DNA of 64,000 bases from Nemophila menziesii (lineage: Eukaryota; Streptophyta; Magnoliopsida; Boraginales; Hydrophyllaceae). Shown in pieces: positions 11,048 through 23,439 of the stretch. Made by a program: the position numbers and the translations under genes. The number at the start of each line of letters is the position of its first letter. Position 1 is the first letter of the stretch. The notes beneath the pieces are model-generated. The model was not told where the DNA came from. It made no database searches and saw only the letters and a program-made list of their open reading frames with translations. Location: assembly GCA_029959085.1 (NCBI GenBank), contig JARWIR010000003.1, forward strand, positions 26,737,505 to 26,801,504, written 5' to 3'.

Positions 11048-12532
11048 TGATGTCTCCTCGTTTGTGATAGTAAAATATACTCATGAGACATCATTTTAGG
11101 CTTATTTATTAGTTTATAGGTTGATTTTAGCTTAATTTAGTGCACTTTCCTAGTTTGGGTCTTGATTTGTAGAATTATTATTTTTAGAGCATATTGGGTT
11201 TAATTGTTTATTTAGTGTGAAGCTTTAAAGATAATTATGGAGATTAATTAGAGTCCAAGTCAAAGACAACAACTTATGGAAAGAGATTTGCATGGAAATT
11301 GGAGATAAGGAAACAATTGCTAAAAAGATGGAAAAGGAAAAGCTGCCTAAATCTGGGATTCTGCATACACGTCCAAAGATATACGTTTTTACCTAAGAAA
11401 TAGGCCGAATTTGGTAATTTCCTTCTACAGGGTCTAGATAATTCTGTTGCGATTCTTTTGGTATCTTATGGAGCTCAATCCGACCAATAACGAAGAAGAT
11501 ACACTCAAAATAGCGCAGCAGTGTTTATCTTTATTTCCTTACGAATTTGAGTTGGGCTAGAAGTCCATTACTTAACTTATCTCTAAAGAAACGAATTAGG
11601 TCAACCTCTATACTATAAATACAGCCTCTTAACACTCTTAAATCATCCTTGGTGAAACCTTAAACCAAGAGGAAGCTTAGAACACAAAAGAGAAGTCTGG
11701 AAGGAGCTGTCATCAACAATGTCTTCTTCTACCTTTAGATTTGTAATTTCTTTCTTTTCTTTCATGAACTAATTTTCTTTAGCTTAAGTTTTAGCATATA
11801 TGTATGAACCCTAGTTTTGATTGACATCTATCTAATTTGGGAATTTAATGTTTTAAATAGAATTATAGTTTTTATTCTCTGTTTATGTGTTTGGAGTTAT
11901 ATTCTGTGTTCTTGTGGACTGCAGCCATTAGAATTACCATCTAGTAATTAGGATACCATTGACAACGGTGTTTAATTACATGTTTAGCACATAACGTTTA
12001 GTTTTAGGTTTGATCTGACAACCCAACCTAGCTAGATAATCACTATGGTTTAGTCTTTGTGACTATTTACCAATAACAGGAAAAGTTTGCTTAGGAAGCC
12101 TTATTGACACAGGTAAATCCTATTTTAAACTACCGATAGCATATTGGGACCGATTAGGGAAATACTACATAATTCACCTTTACATGTTTAGAACGGAAAA
12201 ACTAGTGGGGATTACATGCTAAGAACTTAAGCTATATTCTCATATCACTTCTTTTTCATATTTAATTTCTGTCTTTTAATTCTTAGTTTAAGTTTAGTTA
12301 ATTATTTTCTCAATCCATCTTTTCTGTTTTTACTTTTATTTGCGTTTAGTTGTTCTAGCTTTAATTATTCTCACTTGGTATTTGCATAAGATTCTCCTAA
12401 CCTCTGTAGTCTCTGCGGAACGAATCTCTATCTAAAACTTGCATACGATCTGTATACTTGCAGAACCGTGTAGTTTTAGGGTGTTTTTGCACTTTATTTA
12501 TATCTTATTTTATCACACCCCATAACCCACCA
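11048..12532 (+). repeat. 3' LTR of the older element
   Basis: Begins TGATGTCTCC and ends near CACCA at 12532, matching the ends of the young LTR (which ends CACCA before its PBS). About 1.49 kb. Long blocks match the young LTR, for example the region around 11170-11300, with scattered differences. The right boundary is set by analogy. Confidence 0.8.
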
Positions 12533-13128
12533 AACGCCTATCCAAGTGTCTCTTAATGTTTTTAATTATTGGAAAGGGTTGGAGTATGAGGGAAGATATA
12601 TCTTAGACGTTATCAAGTCTCAAGTGTTTTGAGTAAGGCTCTCAAGTATTAAAATGATTAAACAATCATATGTCGTATATTTAACTTAATGACCAAATCT
12701 AACGGAAGTTAATGATAAGGGTGTCACGGGGCAGGTTTGAAGTTTCAAGGGGTAAGTATACAATTTTTTGGTTCGAGGGGGATAACGAATCAAAACGTTT
12801 AATGTAAAGGGGACATGAATATATTGACTCAAATATCTATATCAACTTACTAAATTGAAACATAATATATTACTCACTTATACGTTGTTAGATCAAACTC
12901 ATAACCTCTGACCGAGTCAACTCGCTGACTCGTCTCCATGCAAATAATCTTCATCCACAACGAAACAACCGTGATTCACCAATTACATCATGATTCTTTG
13001 TGAAATTGATGTGGTCGCATCTCTCCACTTCATTAACACCGATATACCAACCCAATTTATCCAAGTCGACTCTCAAAACAAATTTAAGCATCTCTTCAAA
13101 AACTATTCTTCACATGAATAACAAGGTA
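12533..13128. other. Intergenic, no feature recognised
   Basis: No coding frame or clear repeat end. The text around 12720-12800 has the feel of a transposon end but no partner was found. Confidence 0.5.
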
Positions 13129-14250
13129 GGTAACTGACCTATGGGGTCTTAGAGACAAACTGTGTGGCCTATAGAGAACATGTGGCTAAATTATTCTTTG
13201 AAGAGGACACTACCAATCTTATGGGTGAACAAATACTAAAATACCCTCAAATAAAACAAATACCACATAAAGATTTAAAACAAGCGACGATAAGTATGAA
13301 TGACCAACTTAGCGAGTCACTTGACGGGTCACTAAGTATCACCACTGTTCAGCTCCGACCACCACACATTGATCACCGTCAGTGTAGCCACCGCGGGTGT
13401 ACTCATGAATTTTACTGAGTACTCAGAAAATTTAATGTATTGGAAAAATCATAGAGTGAGTGTACTCAGGAAAAACATTGAAACTAAGTACTCCTGAAAA
13501 AGCATTGAGTAAAATGAAAAAAATTCATAAAAATTCATTTCCATTATTATAAAATAATAACACTTAATCAAGAAAAAACACGATACTAATTAAAAAATAA
13601 TAATAAATCTAATACAAAGTTTAAAATTCCAATTTTTTTTAGTTAAAATAAATCAAAATCAAAATATGTTAAGAGACTTGTTGATATTGCATGTGACGTC
13701 ATTCGTTCTTCAACAGTTTTTTTCAGCTGAAGTCAAAATCCAAAACTCGATCGAGCATGTGCAGATATGCCTTGTTGCAGCTTCAATCCAACATTGTTTC
13801 ACGAAACTTGTGTATGGATCGATCGAGCATGCGAATGGATCTGCTCCCATGCAATGGCTTAACTGTTGCATCAACGACCTTCAACAACACTGCTGTATCA
13901 ATGACCTTCCATGGAAAAATCTTGAACACGAAGCTCCTACTCTTCAAACCTATGGACGAGAGAAGCTCATTGTCGTGGGTGATGGAAGTTTCAATCCGAA
14001 GCTCATTTCCATGGACGATATAGTAGTTAAAGCCATAGGTGATGTAAGCTTTTTCTTTGAAGGCTAGAAGCCATTTCCACGAGAGGAGAGGAGAAAAGAA
14101 AGGTTGTGGTTGGTAGCCATCGTCATGAGAGAAGAGGAGAGGAAAAGGTTGTTGAGTTGGGGTGGAAAGATAAAAGAGGGGAAATAACTTTTAGTATTTT
14201 TATTTTTATGTTTATAATTTACTATATGTAATTGATAAAAAAACAAATAA
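13129..14250. mobile_element. Diverged Mutator-like non-autonomous element (TGAGTACTCAG family)
   Basis: The left end (ACTGACCTATGGGGTCTTAGAGAC) resembles the left end of the element at 24260. Like that element it contains TACTGAGTACTCAG words (13415-13500) and a CGACCACC..GATCACCG block. The right end is not resolved. An open stretch at 13666-14067 inside it looks like a captured or chance frame, not a gene. Confidence 0.5.
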
Positions 14251-14618
14251 AATTATGGGATTATATTACGTGGTGGAAAAATATAAACGAATATGTATAT
14301 AGTGTTAGAGATTCTAACTGATTTTTAATAAGAAAAATGGATTGGATTGGGAATTTAGATTTTAAAGATAGGTTTTCAGGAATAGTAAAAAATTCAAAGA
14401 AAATTTGAAAGTTTTTACCGGAAGGAAAAGATAACAACAATATAGAGAATCGCACCATTAATCAAGATTCATAATACACTGAAATTTTGTTTACTCTATA
14501 GTCATTAAAATAAAATATTTCCTCCTGATCTCTTCATCAAAGTGATATTGATCGGATATACTCTTGCAAAGAGATCAGCTAAATAATTTATCTTTCCTTT
14601 CCGATAATTTATTCTTGT

Positions 14619-17499
14619 TCAAATACTTTCCCCTTCCAGCCAACGCGTATAAAATGCCAAGGCTTCACGTGGTTTATATTCTGGAACCGTATGTCCAGAT
14701 CCCTGCACAACATTCGAAAATCAAACATTTGTAATTTAAACAAGTGCTCGATTTTTTCCTAACACAGAACACAAGACTCGAACAAACCTTGACTGTTAGA
14801 AAGATGAGGTTGTTTTCATATCCTTGTAAGTACCCAGCAACTTGTTGATCAACAATCCATGATCTCCACTCATCCATGACCTTATATCCAAGTGATCTAG
14901 TCCACGCTTCACTCCCAGTATATGGAACACACATATCATGATCCCCACTGAATATAAGAGCTCTATAGCCTCTAGATGTGAGATTCTTGTGATACTCAAT
15001 CATGCTTCCAGTATCATGCTTATAAATAATTTGTCCTGTGCATAATACCCAAGGCCCAGATATAGATTCCTGTGCACACCAAATTATTATGAGTCATTGT
15101 ATTGTAGAGTAGACAAGGAATCATAATATATTATCATACTTGTTGCGCATGAATTGCTTTCCTAACTTCTGCCTTGTTCAGCCATGTATTAGCTACTTCA
15201 ACATCCTGAATCAAGTAATATTATGATAAAGGTATTAAAACTAGAAAGGGATTATTTAGTAATTAAGTATATGAGTAGCTTAACTTACCGTGCACGGGAC
15301 AATATTCCTTTTGGTAAGCTGAGGCCAAGTAGGTACAATTCCGTCTCTAACAACGGCTCCAAGAGGCCATGCACGCCCAAACATTCTTTTTCTAACAGCC
15401 ATTGGCTTTTCAGTCTCACCTAATCTCCTGAAGCTATATGGCAATTTTGAGCTACTACTAATCATCTTAATCGGATTTTTGCTATGATAGCACGGTTCAA
15501 GAATGTCATAAACGTTGATACCTTTAAGAGCCTGAGGATTTAATCAAAGGAATTCATAAATTAGAAACATTGTTTTCGTTTAACAAATGGTAGAAAAGAA
15601 AAGAGACTCTTACATTTCCAATATTAAGTAGCTTAAGTATACAAAATTCGGTTGTTGGATTGTAATAGTTCCCTTTGCACGCTGAATCAGCTGCCTGCAT
15701 TTTAATCGTAGAGTATATATACACATACATGACAATGATGGATACAACACAAATCAAAATGAGGAGAAAAGCTTACCATATATAAATCATTTGAGATGAG
15801 CCCCATTCCATGTACAAATGGAACAAGAGCATTCCCATCAAACACTTCATCAGTAACTCCATTGCCCACCATATAACCCTATATTGATCAAATCACTTTA
15901 GTATACATATAGGCGGACTCAAGATTTTTGTTCAATAATTTGCACTATAAGTCCCTATTTAATGAAATATGTACCTTAAAATTCAGAACAGGCTTCAAAC
16001 TGGCATCAATTCCTGCAAGATACCACAAGTAAAAATATGACCTTTTTTTTCTCTCTCATCCAATGTGTAAATCTCAAGTGTTAAAAGAAGTTACCTTTTA
16101 CTACTTCATAAGCCAGAGTAGGCACATAAACTCCAGCGTATGACTCTCCGGCTATATAAAATGGATTGGCAAGAAATTCTGGGTAGAGCTCGAACCACTT
16201 GTAGCCACATAATAACAAAATATTATGAAGAAAATACAAACACAAATGGAATATTATTGGGATTTTTACAGCTTTGGCATTACCTTGAGAAGAAATGTGT
16301 GTGAGTCCAAAGCAGTCTTTTTATCTCCGGTGACATAGTCAGAAGTGTTTCTAGAGTAAGAATATCCTACACCCGCCGGAGAGTCCAAATAAATGATATT
16401 TGAAACCTGACAAATTACAAAGCTTAAGACTCAATATACATAATTGATGATTGATGTAGTAAAGTTCTATTAAGAAAAGGAATCATAAAACAACCTTTGA
16501 CCAGCTGTACGGGTTGAGGTGCAGAGTGGGCATGCTATCACTAGTCTTTCCTTTCTCAAAATTGAACGGTCCTGCATTAATATACAATCCGATTTTTTTG
16601 CATTAAATGATCGAGCGATAGAGAAAGCATCATTTGTTTCTAAGTTTATTCCTCTTAATTAGTTGTGTCAATGACGATTGACACTAAGTAAAGGTATAAT
16701 AACACAATTGAAGTTACATTTTTAATAATAATACTATTATATTTTCTGTATTTCTTTAATCATATACTAAAACTGACCCCCTTTAAAGAAAGGGAAACTT
16801 GAAACCAAACAAGAAACCAAGTAGAATCTTCTGGACTGCAATAATATGAAGGTGATATTTCCACTTAATTAGTTATCATCATTTTCATTTCTAGTCATAT
16901 TGTCCAAATTAAGACATGTCTGAATAAGATTTTCTGTCAAATTGTTCCAATTCCAGGATATGATTCATATTGAGGACAAGATCAACATCTTAACATACAC
17001 AGAACATAATTGAATTGAGCTAACAACAAAGAAAAGTGAATACCGTGTTCATATACAAATCCATCAAAGCTTGAGCAACCTGGACCACCATTAAGCCACA
17101 GAACCACAGGATCTTTTGATGGGTTTCTTTCAGATTCAACAAAGTAGTAATACAATTCTCTTCCATGATTTTCATCTACTGTCACATACCTAAAACGAAA
17201 ACAATTTTCCAGAAAATTAAGAAACATAAAGGAAAGAATGTAGGCAAGAATTTTCTGTCAAATTGTTCCATGAGACATAATATTAAGAAACATAAAGAAA
17301 ATTAAGAAACATAGAGGAATTTTCTGTCAAAAAAGTAGGCAAGAATATACCCAGCATAGTGTTTTGATGGAATGGAGCCACTGAAACCAGGTATGTGTTT
17401 CACCAATGCATCCTCAGGTACTGACTGTGTTAACACGAAGCAGTAGAAGATAATGCATGGTATTACTATGTTTAATGTAGTTCTGTTGTTCTTGGACAT
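14619..17499 (-). CDS. Serine carboxypeptidase-like protein, copy 1 (SCPL20 type)
   Basis: Twelve exons with GT-AG introns, listed 5' to 3': 17499-17351, 17189-17044, 16571-16495, 16406-16284, 16197-16095, 16012-15975, 15878-15777, 15694-15614, 15531-15289, 15205-15140, 15069-14788, 14702-14619. They sum to 1494 bp, 497 aa plus TGA, the usual length for peptidase family S10. Residues about 9-26 form a hydrophobic signal peptide, so the protein should enter the secretory pathway (vacuole or apoplast). LNGGPGCSS (82-90) supplies the oxyanion region; GESYAG carries the nucleophile Ser184; SGDHD (417-421) the expected Asp; [11 protein letters not shown] the His474. N-glycosylation sequons occur (NTS, NLTS). 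It keeps the consensus at every motif, so peptidase activity is likely, although some S10 relatives are acyltransferases. Two further copies lie downstream in the same orientation. Confidence 0.93.
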
Positions 17500-17650
17500 A
17501 GTTTGTTCTCAGAGTGTTTGTTTAGATATTTTATGTAAAGTTAAAAAATTAAGGTTTATGATTTTTTATTTTTAGACGCAATTAAGGTTTATGATTTGCT
17601 TGGAAACAATTGTTAAGTATTGGTCGCCTTTTAAAGATGTTGTTTGCTTG
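17500..17650 (-). promoter_or_regulatory. Upstream region of SCPL copy 1
   Basis: Aligns with the regions upstream of copies 2 and 3. Shared blocks include AGATATTTTAT about 30 bp from the ATG and TCGCCTTTTAAAGA at 17624-17637 (minus strand TCTTTAAAAGGCGA, a possible TATA-type element). Copy 1 has a roughly 45 bp extra segment containing a duplicated ATTAAGGTTTATGATT. Regulation is otherwise not readable. Confidence 0.5.
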
Positions 17651-17774
17651 ATATCAGCCTTGAAAAATCTATATATATTTGACAGAGTAATAAATATCTG
17701 CAAAATAATTTTTTCCAAAACAGAGTAAATATTTAAATTTTTTATTATATGATCTTGTGATTAAAATTAGGGAA

Positions 17775-18067
17775 AATGACCCAAAAAATCAAAATAATAT
17801 TATTTTCAGCCCAATAACATCAATGACAAAATTTCTTCCCAATAACATCATTAACTAAATTTTGTCCTTGATGGGAATCGTCTTTGACGGGAATCGTCCT
17901 TGACGGGAATCGTCCTTGATGGGAATCGTCCTTGACGGGAATCGTCCTTGATGGGAATCGTCCTTGACGGGAATCGTCCTTGACGGGTAAACATGTAATC
18001 TTATAATAGTAATTAATGGATGATTCTTTGGGGCAAGTATAATATTATTTTGATTTTTTGGGTCATT
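17775..18067. mobile_element. MITE with 29-bp perfect terminal inverted repeats
   Basis: 17775-17803 and 18039-18067 are exact reverse complements, starting AATGACCCAAAAAATC. The match can be stretched outward with mismatches (GGGAAAATGACCC against GGGTCAATGACCC). Length 293 bp. No confident target duplication. The interior is a minisatellite. Confidence 0.85.
17868..17987 (+). repeat. 16-bp minisatellite, about 7.5 copies
   Basis: Units of TTGACGGGAATCGTCC, with C or T at the fifth position of each unit and one terminal C-to-T. It fills most of the MITE interior. Confidence 0.95.
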
Positions 18068-18829
18068 GACCCTTAAAATTATGTTACATAAACTAAGGTA
18101 ACGTATATAAAAAAAAATTTAGTATGATATAGTGATTAAAATTATGTAAACTAAGTAACGTATATATATAATATTATATATATAAATAGAGGTAATTTAT
18201 GTATAATTGAGAAATTTACTTTAAAGGTCTAATCCTAAATATACATTTTAAAAAAATTATTTAAAATTTGTTTAGATAAATTATTTTAGAGTTAAAAATG
18301 TTTTTTATTAAAATTAAAGTATTTATAAAAAATATTAAAAAATATTTTTAACATTTAAAATTATTTATCTAGTATTTTTTTAAAAATAATTTAAAAATCT
18401 AAAATATTTTTATAGATCTAAAATTATTTCAAATGTTATTTTAATAATAAATAAATATAGTTATCTTATTGAGAGTTTGCAATATTTGTAATTTTTTTTT
18501 ACTATATTTTTTTTACGTGTAGAAGTAAGATTATTTTTCTATGTTGGACATTAATATGAAATTTATGGTATGGATGTATTATTTTTTTTATTTTGCAATA
18601 AGCAGATTAATATAAATAAAAAACAAAAGTAACGGTTATAAAAGTCAATTTATCTCTATCCAAATATCATTTTCTCCCACTGTCTTGATCAATTGAGAAA
18701 TATAAACCATGACTAGTTATTTGAGAGTAGGTTAAATTGAATTTTTTAACTAATAGGTTAGCCTCCTTATTCCTATTTCTAGAAATATAAAGAATACTGA
18801 TATTGGTGTGGAAGATCTACATACGAGGT
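18068..18829. other. AT-rich spacer
   Basis: Very AT-rich. 18250-18470 resembles the interior of the MITE at 55229-55452 (TTATTTTAGAG and ATTATTTTAATAAT blocks) but has lost clear ends. No genes seen. Confidence 0.4.
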
Positions 18830-20830
18830 TTGTGTTCTATCCTGGCCCATCCTGGTTTATAAGGTCCTTTCACTCAAGATTATTCTTTTTAGGTTTGGTA
18901 ATAGGAGTATGAGTTGGCAACCATCTGTCTTTCCATATTTATGTATCACCATTTGTCTCCAATCGGCATGATACGGCCTTTTATAAGAACATCCCCTCCC
19001 GCAAGAATACTCGTCCAAGCCATGATTTGACTAGATTTGGTTTACATTCCCAAAACGATTTTGAAGAAAAATAGATGCCTTTTAGAACTTTGAAACGAGC
19101 GATACCTTATTCCAAAGAAGTCTCTAAGTCTTGGATGCCAGTAATGCAAGGTTCATATATTCAAAATGTCTGGATCCAAGACCCCCAAGTTCCTTTGATG
19201 TGGAAATCTTATCCCATGTACAGATTAATCGCTTTATTCATAATTAGTCTCTTCGCAAAAATATTTTGCATCATTGCAGGTGTATTAGGGCTAAAAACGA
19301 CACTGCACTTATTAAAGTTAAGTGTCAATCCAGTAGCATTTTTATACTCATTCATGATAACATTAAAAGTATTAACTTCAATATTATCAGCTTTTAGGAA
19401 AAATATGATGTCATGAGCAAACAAAAGGTGGGTTATATTTGGGCAATCTTTACCAATTTTTAACCCCTCATATAAACCTTGTTCATGTTTATTCTTGATT
19501 AAAACATTCAAAACTTGAGTAATAATACGGAAAAGGAAAGGGGACAAGGGGTCCCTTTATCTAATACCTCTAGTAGGTTTTCTAGAAAGGTGACTCTTGC
19601 CATTGATCAAAACATTACAAGACACAATTGTGATGCAAATCATAATCTCTTTAACCCAACTAGGCTGAAAACCCAATTTTAGGAGCAATGTTTCTAGAAA
19701 ATCTCACTCCACAAACTCATAAGCTTTCTTAATGTCATCTTTTATAGCCATGTAGTATTTTTGGTATCTTTCTTTCTTTCAATATAAGTGATAAGATCAT
19801 GACCAATCATAGTGTTTTCTTGTATTGCCCTCTCAGAAATAAATCTTGATTGGTTTTCATCAACAATTATACTCATAAAGGTTGTAACCTATCAACGATT
19901 ATTCTAGAAACTATTTTATAAAATAAAATTTGTGCAGCTAATGGGCCTAAACTGTTCATTATCAACTACTATATCCACTTTTGGATAAGTGGAATATTAG
20001 TTTGATTAATGTCAACTACGGAGCTCCCATTATACCAAAAATCATTAACTATTCTCATAACATCTAATGAAATAGTTTCCCATTTTTTGTTGTAAAATAA
20101 TCCAGTGAACCCATCAATGGCACTTTTCACCTATCTTGGGTAATATATTTATTAAGAGAGTGATTCATATCATCGGTGACAATGGGAGGAACTAGACTCA
20201 GAGAGTAAGTAAAGCCTCTCTTCCCAATTGTCTTAAAAATATCATCAAAGTAATTGATGATTTCTTTGTTAATATCATCATCACTTTCAAGACAAACATT
20301 TTGAGTGTTTATTAGCCTTTTTAATCATGTTACTTTTCCTTCTTTCTTTAGTGGTCACTTGAAAATATCCTGTATTTTTATCCCCCTTACTAAGCCAGAG
20401 ATATCTAGACATATCTTTCCAATAAGCCTCTTCGTTAAGCCAAGTTTCTTTGAATTCATTAACCACACAATTATAGTGATCCCAATTACCATAAGAAAGT
20501 GGATTATTAAATAAAATCATAATTTCATCCATTAAAGAATCAGTCTTCTTTCTATGGTTATTAAACCTTTTTTTACTCCAAAAAATAAGTCTCTTACTAC
20601 ATTTTTTGAGTTTTTTATTGAGAATTGTTGTAGGGACACCTCTCCAACTTTTTGCCTTTTTCCAAACATCTTTAATATTTGTAAGACAATCCTTATAAAC
20701 AGCAGTAGGACTCAAAATAGAAGGACCGCTTACTTTTATCAAAATCATCATCCATATGAAGGATGATTGGGATGTGACCTGATGCAATAGCTAGAAGCAA
20801 AGCTAACCAAGCATTTGGATAGATCATATG
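18830..20830 (-). pseudogene. L1-type LINE reverse transcriptase region, decayed
   Basis: Minus-strand frames broken by stops and shifts. 20787-20287 encodes the linker before RT (EEAYWKDMSRYLWLSKGDKNTGYF). 19547-19209 encodes the RT palm with LSPFLFR-like start, GLKIGKDCPNITHLLFAHDIIFF and the following TGLTLNFNKCSVVFS. The catalytic F-A-D-D is F-A-H-D here (about 19411-19421), so the enzyme is dead. 19030-18830 still shows the LIKGRI..IG..W.INM pattern of the LINE C-terminal region. It continues the endonuclease piece at 21524-21967. Confidence 0.85.
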
Positions 20831-20841
20831 CCAATCATGAT

Positions 20842-21396
20842 TAGGGATGTAAATGGGGCACGGCTTGTGGGTACCCGCCCCACCTCACTTTAAACGGTGC
20901 GGGTTTTAACGTACTAAATGTGGTTTGGGGCGGGTTGTGGGGATGGATTTTTAAAACCCGCGCTGACCGGATGTGGGAACAAGTATTCCTCACCCCACAA
21001 ACACACCCCGCATGTATATAATATATAATTAATATATTTTAATTATAATATATAATATATATTTTTATTTTTATAATTATATAAATTAAAGTTTGTGTGT
21101 GTCTGTTAGAACCCACAAAGTTCTAATTACTCACATCTAAGTGCTACTCCAAAGGGGGAATTTGTGTAAACATAAAAAATACAAATGAAAATTCTGAAAA
21201 ATGGAATATCTGAGAGTTGTAAAATAATAAAATCTATAATAATAAAAAATTTAAATGATTATATTGAAACTCGTGGGTAGAAGCCGCACACTGCGAGGAT
21301 TTAAAGAGCAGGGTGGGGGGGAGGCTTTATTTTTTTATGAGGCGAGGTGCGGGGGGATAGGTAAACCCGCCCAAACCCACCCCAATTACATCCCTA
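20842..21396. mobile_element. Non-autonomous hAT element inserted in the LINE
   Basis: Ends are TAGGGATGTAAATGGGG and, inverted, TAGGGATGTAATTGGGG. The flanking 8-bp duplications are ATCATGAT (20834-20841) and CTCATGAT (21397-21404), 7 of 8 matching. Removing it restores the LINE reading across the joint (TWSNWRDAN..-like segment into WH..YPNAWLALL). Interior GC-rich near the ends, AT-rich centre, no transposase. Confidence 0.88.
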
Positions 21397-21523
21397 CTCA
21401 TGATTATGGAGAGATCTATCAAGAACTTGCTTTATTAATTCATTTGCATCTCTCCAGTTGGACCAAGAAAATGAGCACCCATATCTAGGTGTCTATTCAA
21501 GTTAAAAAATATTAATGAACTTG

Positions 21524-21967
21524 TTAAAAAAATTCATATTTTTTATTAGGATTATTCCCACTAATTTTTTTAGAATTATATCTAATGAGGTTGAAATCTC
21601 CTACTAGATTCCAAGGTAAACCTTGTTCAAAGCATTTACCAATACAATCAATCCCTTCCCCTTTAGTATTATCATTGGGAGATCCATATATATAAGTAGT
21701 TTTAAAACTTATATTACCACGATTAGTAATTTTGAAATCAATGAAATTATCACAGGCATTTGAAGTAACAACTGTAATATCTTTTTTAGCAAAAGAGTAT
21801 ATAACAGTATAATCAAGAAGAGAGGCAATATTACTAACATAAGCATCATTTTGTTCAGTTTCGGAAAGAAAAATGACCTTTGGATTGTGTTTGTACCATA
21901 TCTCCTTTAGAGCCTGGAATGTCAAGGGGTTGCCGAGCCCTTGGAAATTCCAAGAGATTTGTATCAT
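21524..21967 (-). pseudogene. LINE endonuclease domain fragment
   Basis: A 147-codon frame with SWNFQGLGNPLTFQALKE, VIFLSET and NLVGDFNLI, the AP-endonuclease-type motifs of plant L1 elements. It belongs to the same LINE as the RT at 18830-20830, from which the hAT at 20842-21396 separates it. The first ATG is at 21967. Confidence 0.85.
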
Positions 21968-22214
21968 TGGTGTTTAAGAGATTGCGAAGGGGTAATCTAG
22001 CAAACCCTTAGTGAATTCTGAAATTTGAGAGCTTTATTGCCATACTCGCCCCACGAAATGATTTTATCAGAGTCATCATTAGTAAGTTTAGATTTTAACA
22101 AGTATTTATAACCTTCCAGGATTCGAAAACCCAAAATGTAAATGGCTCTAAAGTAGCCTTATAGATTACCTATATCACCGTGATTGCTAAAAATTGATTA
22201 TAACCATTGTCTAC

Positions 22215-22596
22215 CAGGAGCGGAGCCAGGATTTGTTGGTAGGGGGGCCAGCCCCCAAAAAAATTTTAAAACTTTTTTGCACGGTAGGTCCATATATTAT
22301 GCAATAATTGCCAAAGGAAGTCCTTATCTTGTAAAAAATTACACTATAGATCCTTATATTATGTAAAAATTACACTATAAGACTTCATATAAATTTTTTC
22401 AAATTATTTATCCTATAATATACAAAATAAAATTTATTTCTATTAAAAAATTAAAATATCTATATATGTACAATAATTATAAGTCTAATAAATAGATTTT
22501 ACAAATTTGGTGGGCTAAAATGAATATTTTGTTTATAAAGGATAGGTTTTTTTAAAAGTAATTTTTCCCCCAATCGACAATGTGGATCCGCCACTG
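22215..22596. mobile_element. Small hAT MITE
   Basis: Ends CAGGAGCGGAGCCAGG and, inverted, CAGTGGCGGATCCACA. Flanked by 8-bp duplications TTGTCTAC (22207-22214) and GTGTCTAC (22597-22604). Internal GGGGGGCCAGCCCCC near the left end. 382 bp, non-coding. Confidence 0.85.
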
Positions 22597-22604
22597 GTGT
22601 CTAC

Positions 22605-23439
22605 TGACTTTCTCAATGAAATGAGGCGGGGCTATTCGGTCTACAAAAGGTTGGTGAATAACAATAGGAAGGTCAAAGTTTTGTAAGATTAGGGGACAAC
22701 TTTAGGTAGGTGAGAGAGTTATTAGAATGTTAATTTGGACGAAACCCTTAAAACAATATAAGAAGCCACTAAAACAGTATAGAAAGCAAGAAATAAACTT
22801 ATACCTGGGGTGAATGGCTTCTGTTTAAAAAGGAGATCGTTGAAAAAGGAGATCGATCTGACGTGTTGGTGTGATGGTGTTGTAAAGTTGTCGCTGTTGT
22901 GAATCTCTTGGAGGGCCTATGATGGTGTGTTGTTCGGAGTTCGTTGTCGTGGATCGCTCGGATGTCGGTGATTTGATATGGCCTATGATGGCGATCAATC
23001 AGAACCGGGTGTGTGGTAGCTTGGGGTGTTGGTGGGCTGATCTTCATTAAAAAGGCTTGAATTAGAATGTGTTGTGTTCGGACTGGATTGTGGTCGGATC
23101 AAAATAGGCAGTGAAGATGAGCTGATCGCTGATATGGTTAGGATCATAAAGTTCTGTAGTTGGGTTCGTGTTCTTATAATCCATAAAACTAGTTTTCAAG
23201 AACTAATGGTCAATAACCCATGAATTTCTAAACTTTTAAATTGACAATTTAGTCCCGCCTTGAATTTTAATTTAGTCATAGAAATTCTTACTAAGCCATA
23301 GTCTGCCAAGTGGTAGCGTAAGGACAAACAAATATATTGAAGAGTATTTTGGAGTTAAAATATGAGATCAGGGGTTCACTTGGGGTTGAAGAAATAGAGA
23401 ATATTTTTGTCTCAGTGGTTCTCCCTGGAAAATGATCAT
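22605..23439. other. No gene recognised
   Basis: Possibly the 5' region of the LINE whose endonuclease ends near 21967. The minus strand of 22800-23050 is rich in His/Thr/Pro codons but no family is recognised. Nothing else supported. Confidence 0.4.

Larger units (their letters stand above)
8979..12532 (+). mobile_element. 3' part of an older, related Athila-like element that received the young insertion
   Basis: From 9604 onward the plus strand is the diverged reverse complement of 2165-1 in the young element: the GAGTTGGGGG block, the untranslated region, the polypurine tract and the LTR all appear in the same order. Everything upstream of 8979 in this copy is beyond the young element and outside the window. 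Many substitutions and small indels separate the two copies, so this one is older or from another subfamily. Confidence 0.85.

Noticed and set aside
13666..14067. 133-codon plus-strand frame as a gene
   Set aside because: No recognised motif, and it is embedded in a degenerate Mutator-like element.
17868..17987. CRISPR-like array
   Set aside because: Units are directly adjacent with no spacers, in a plant context.
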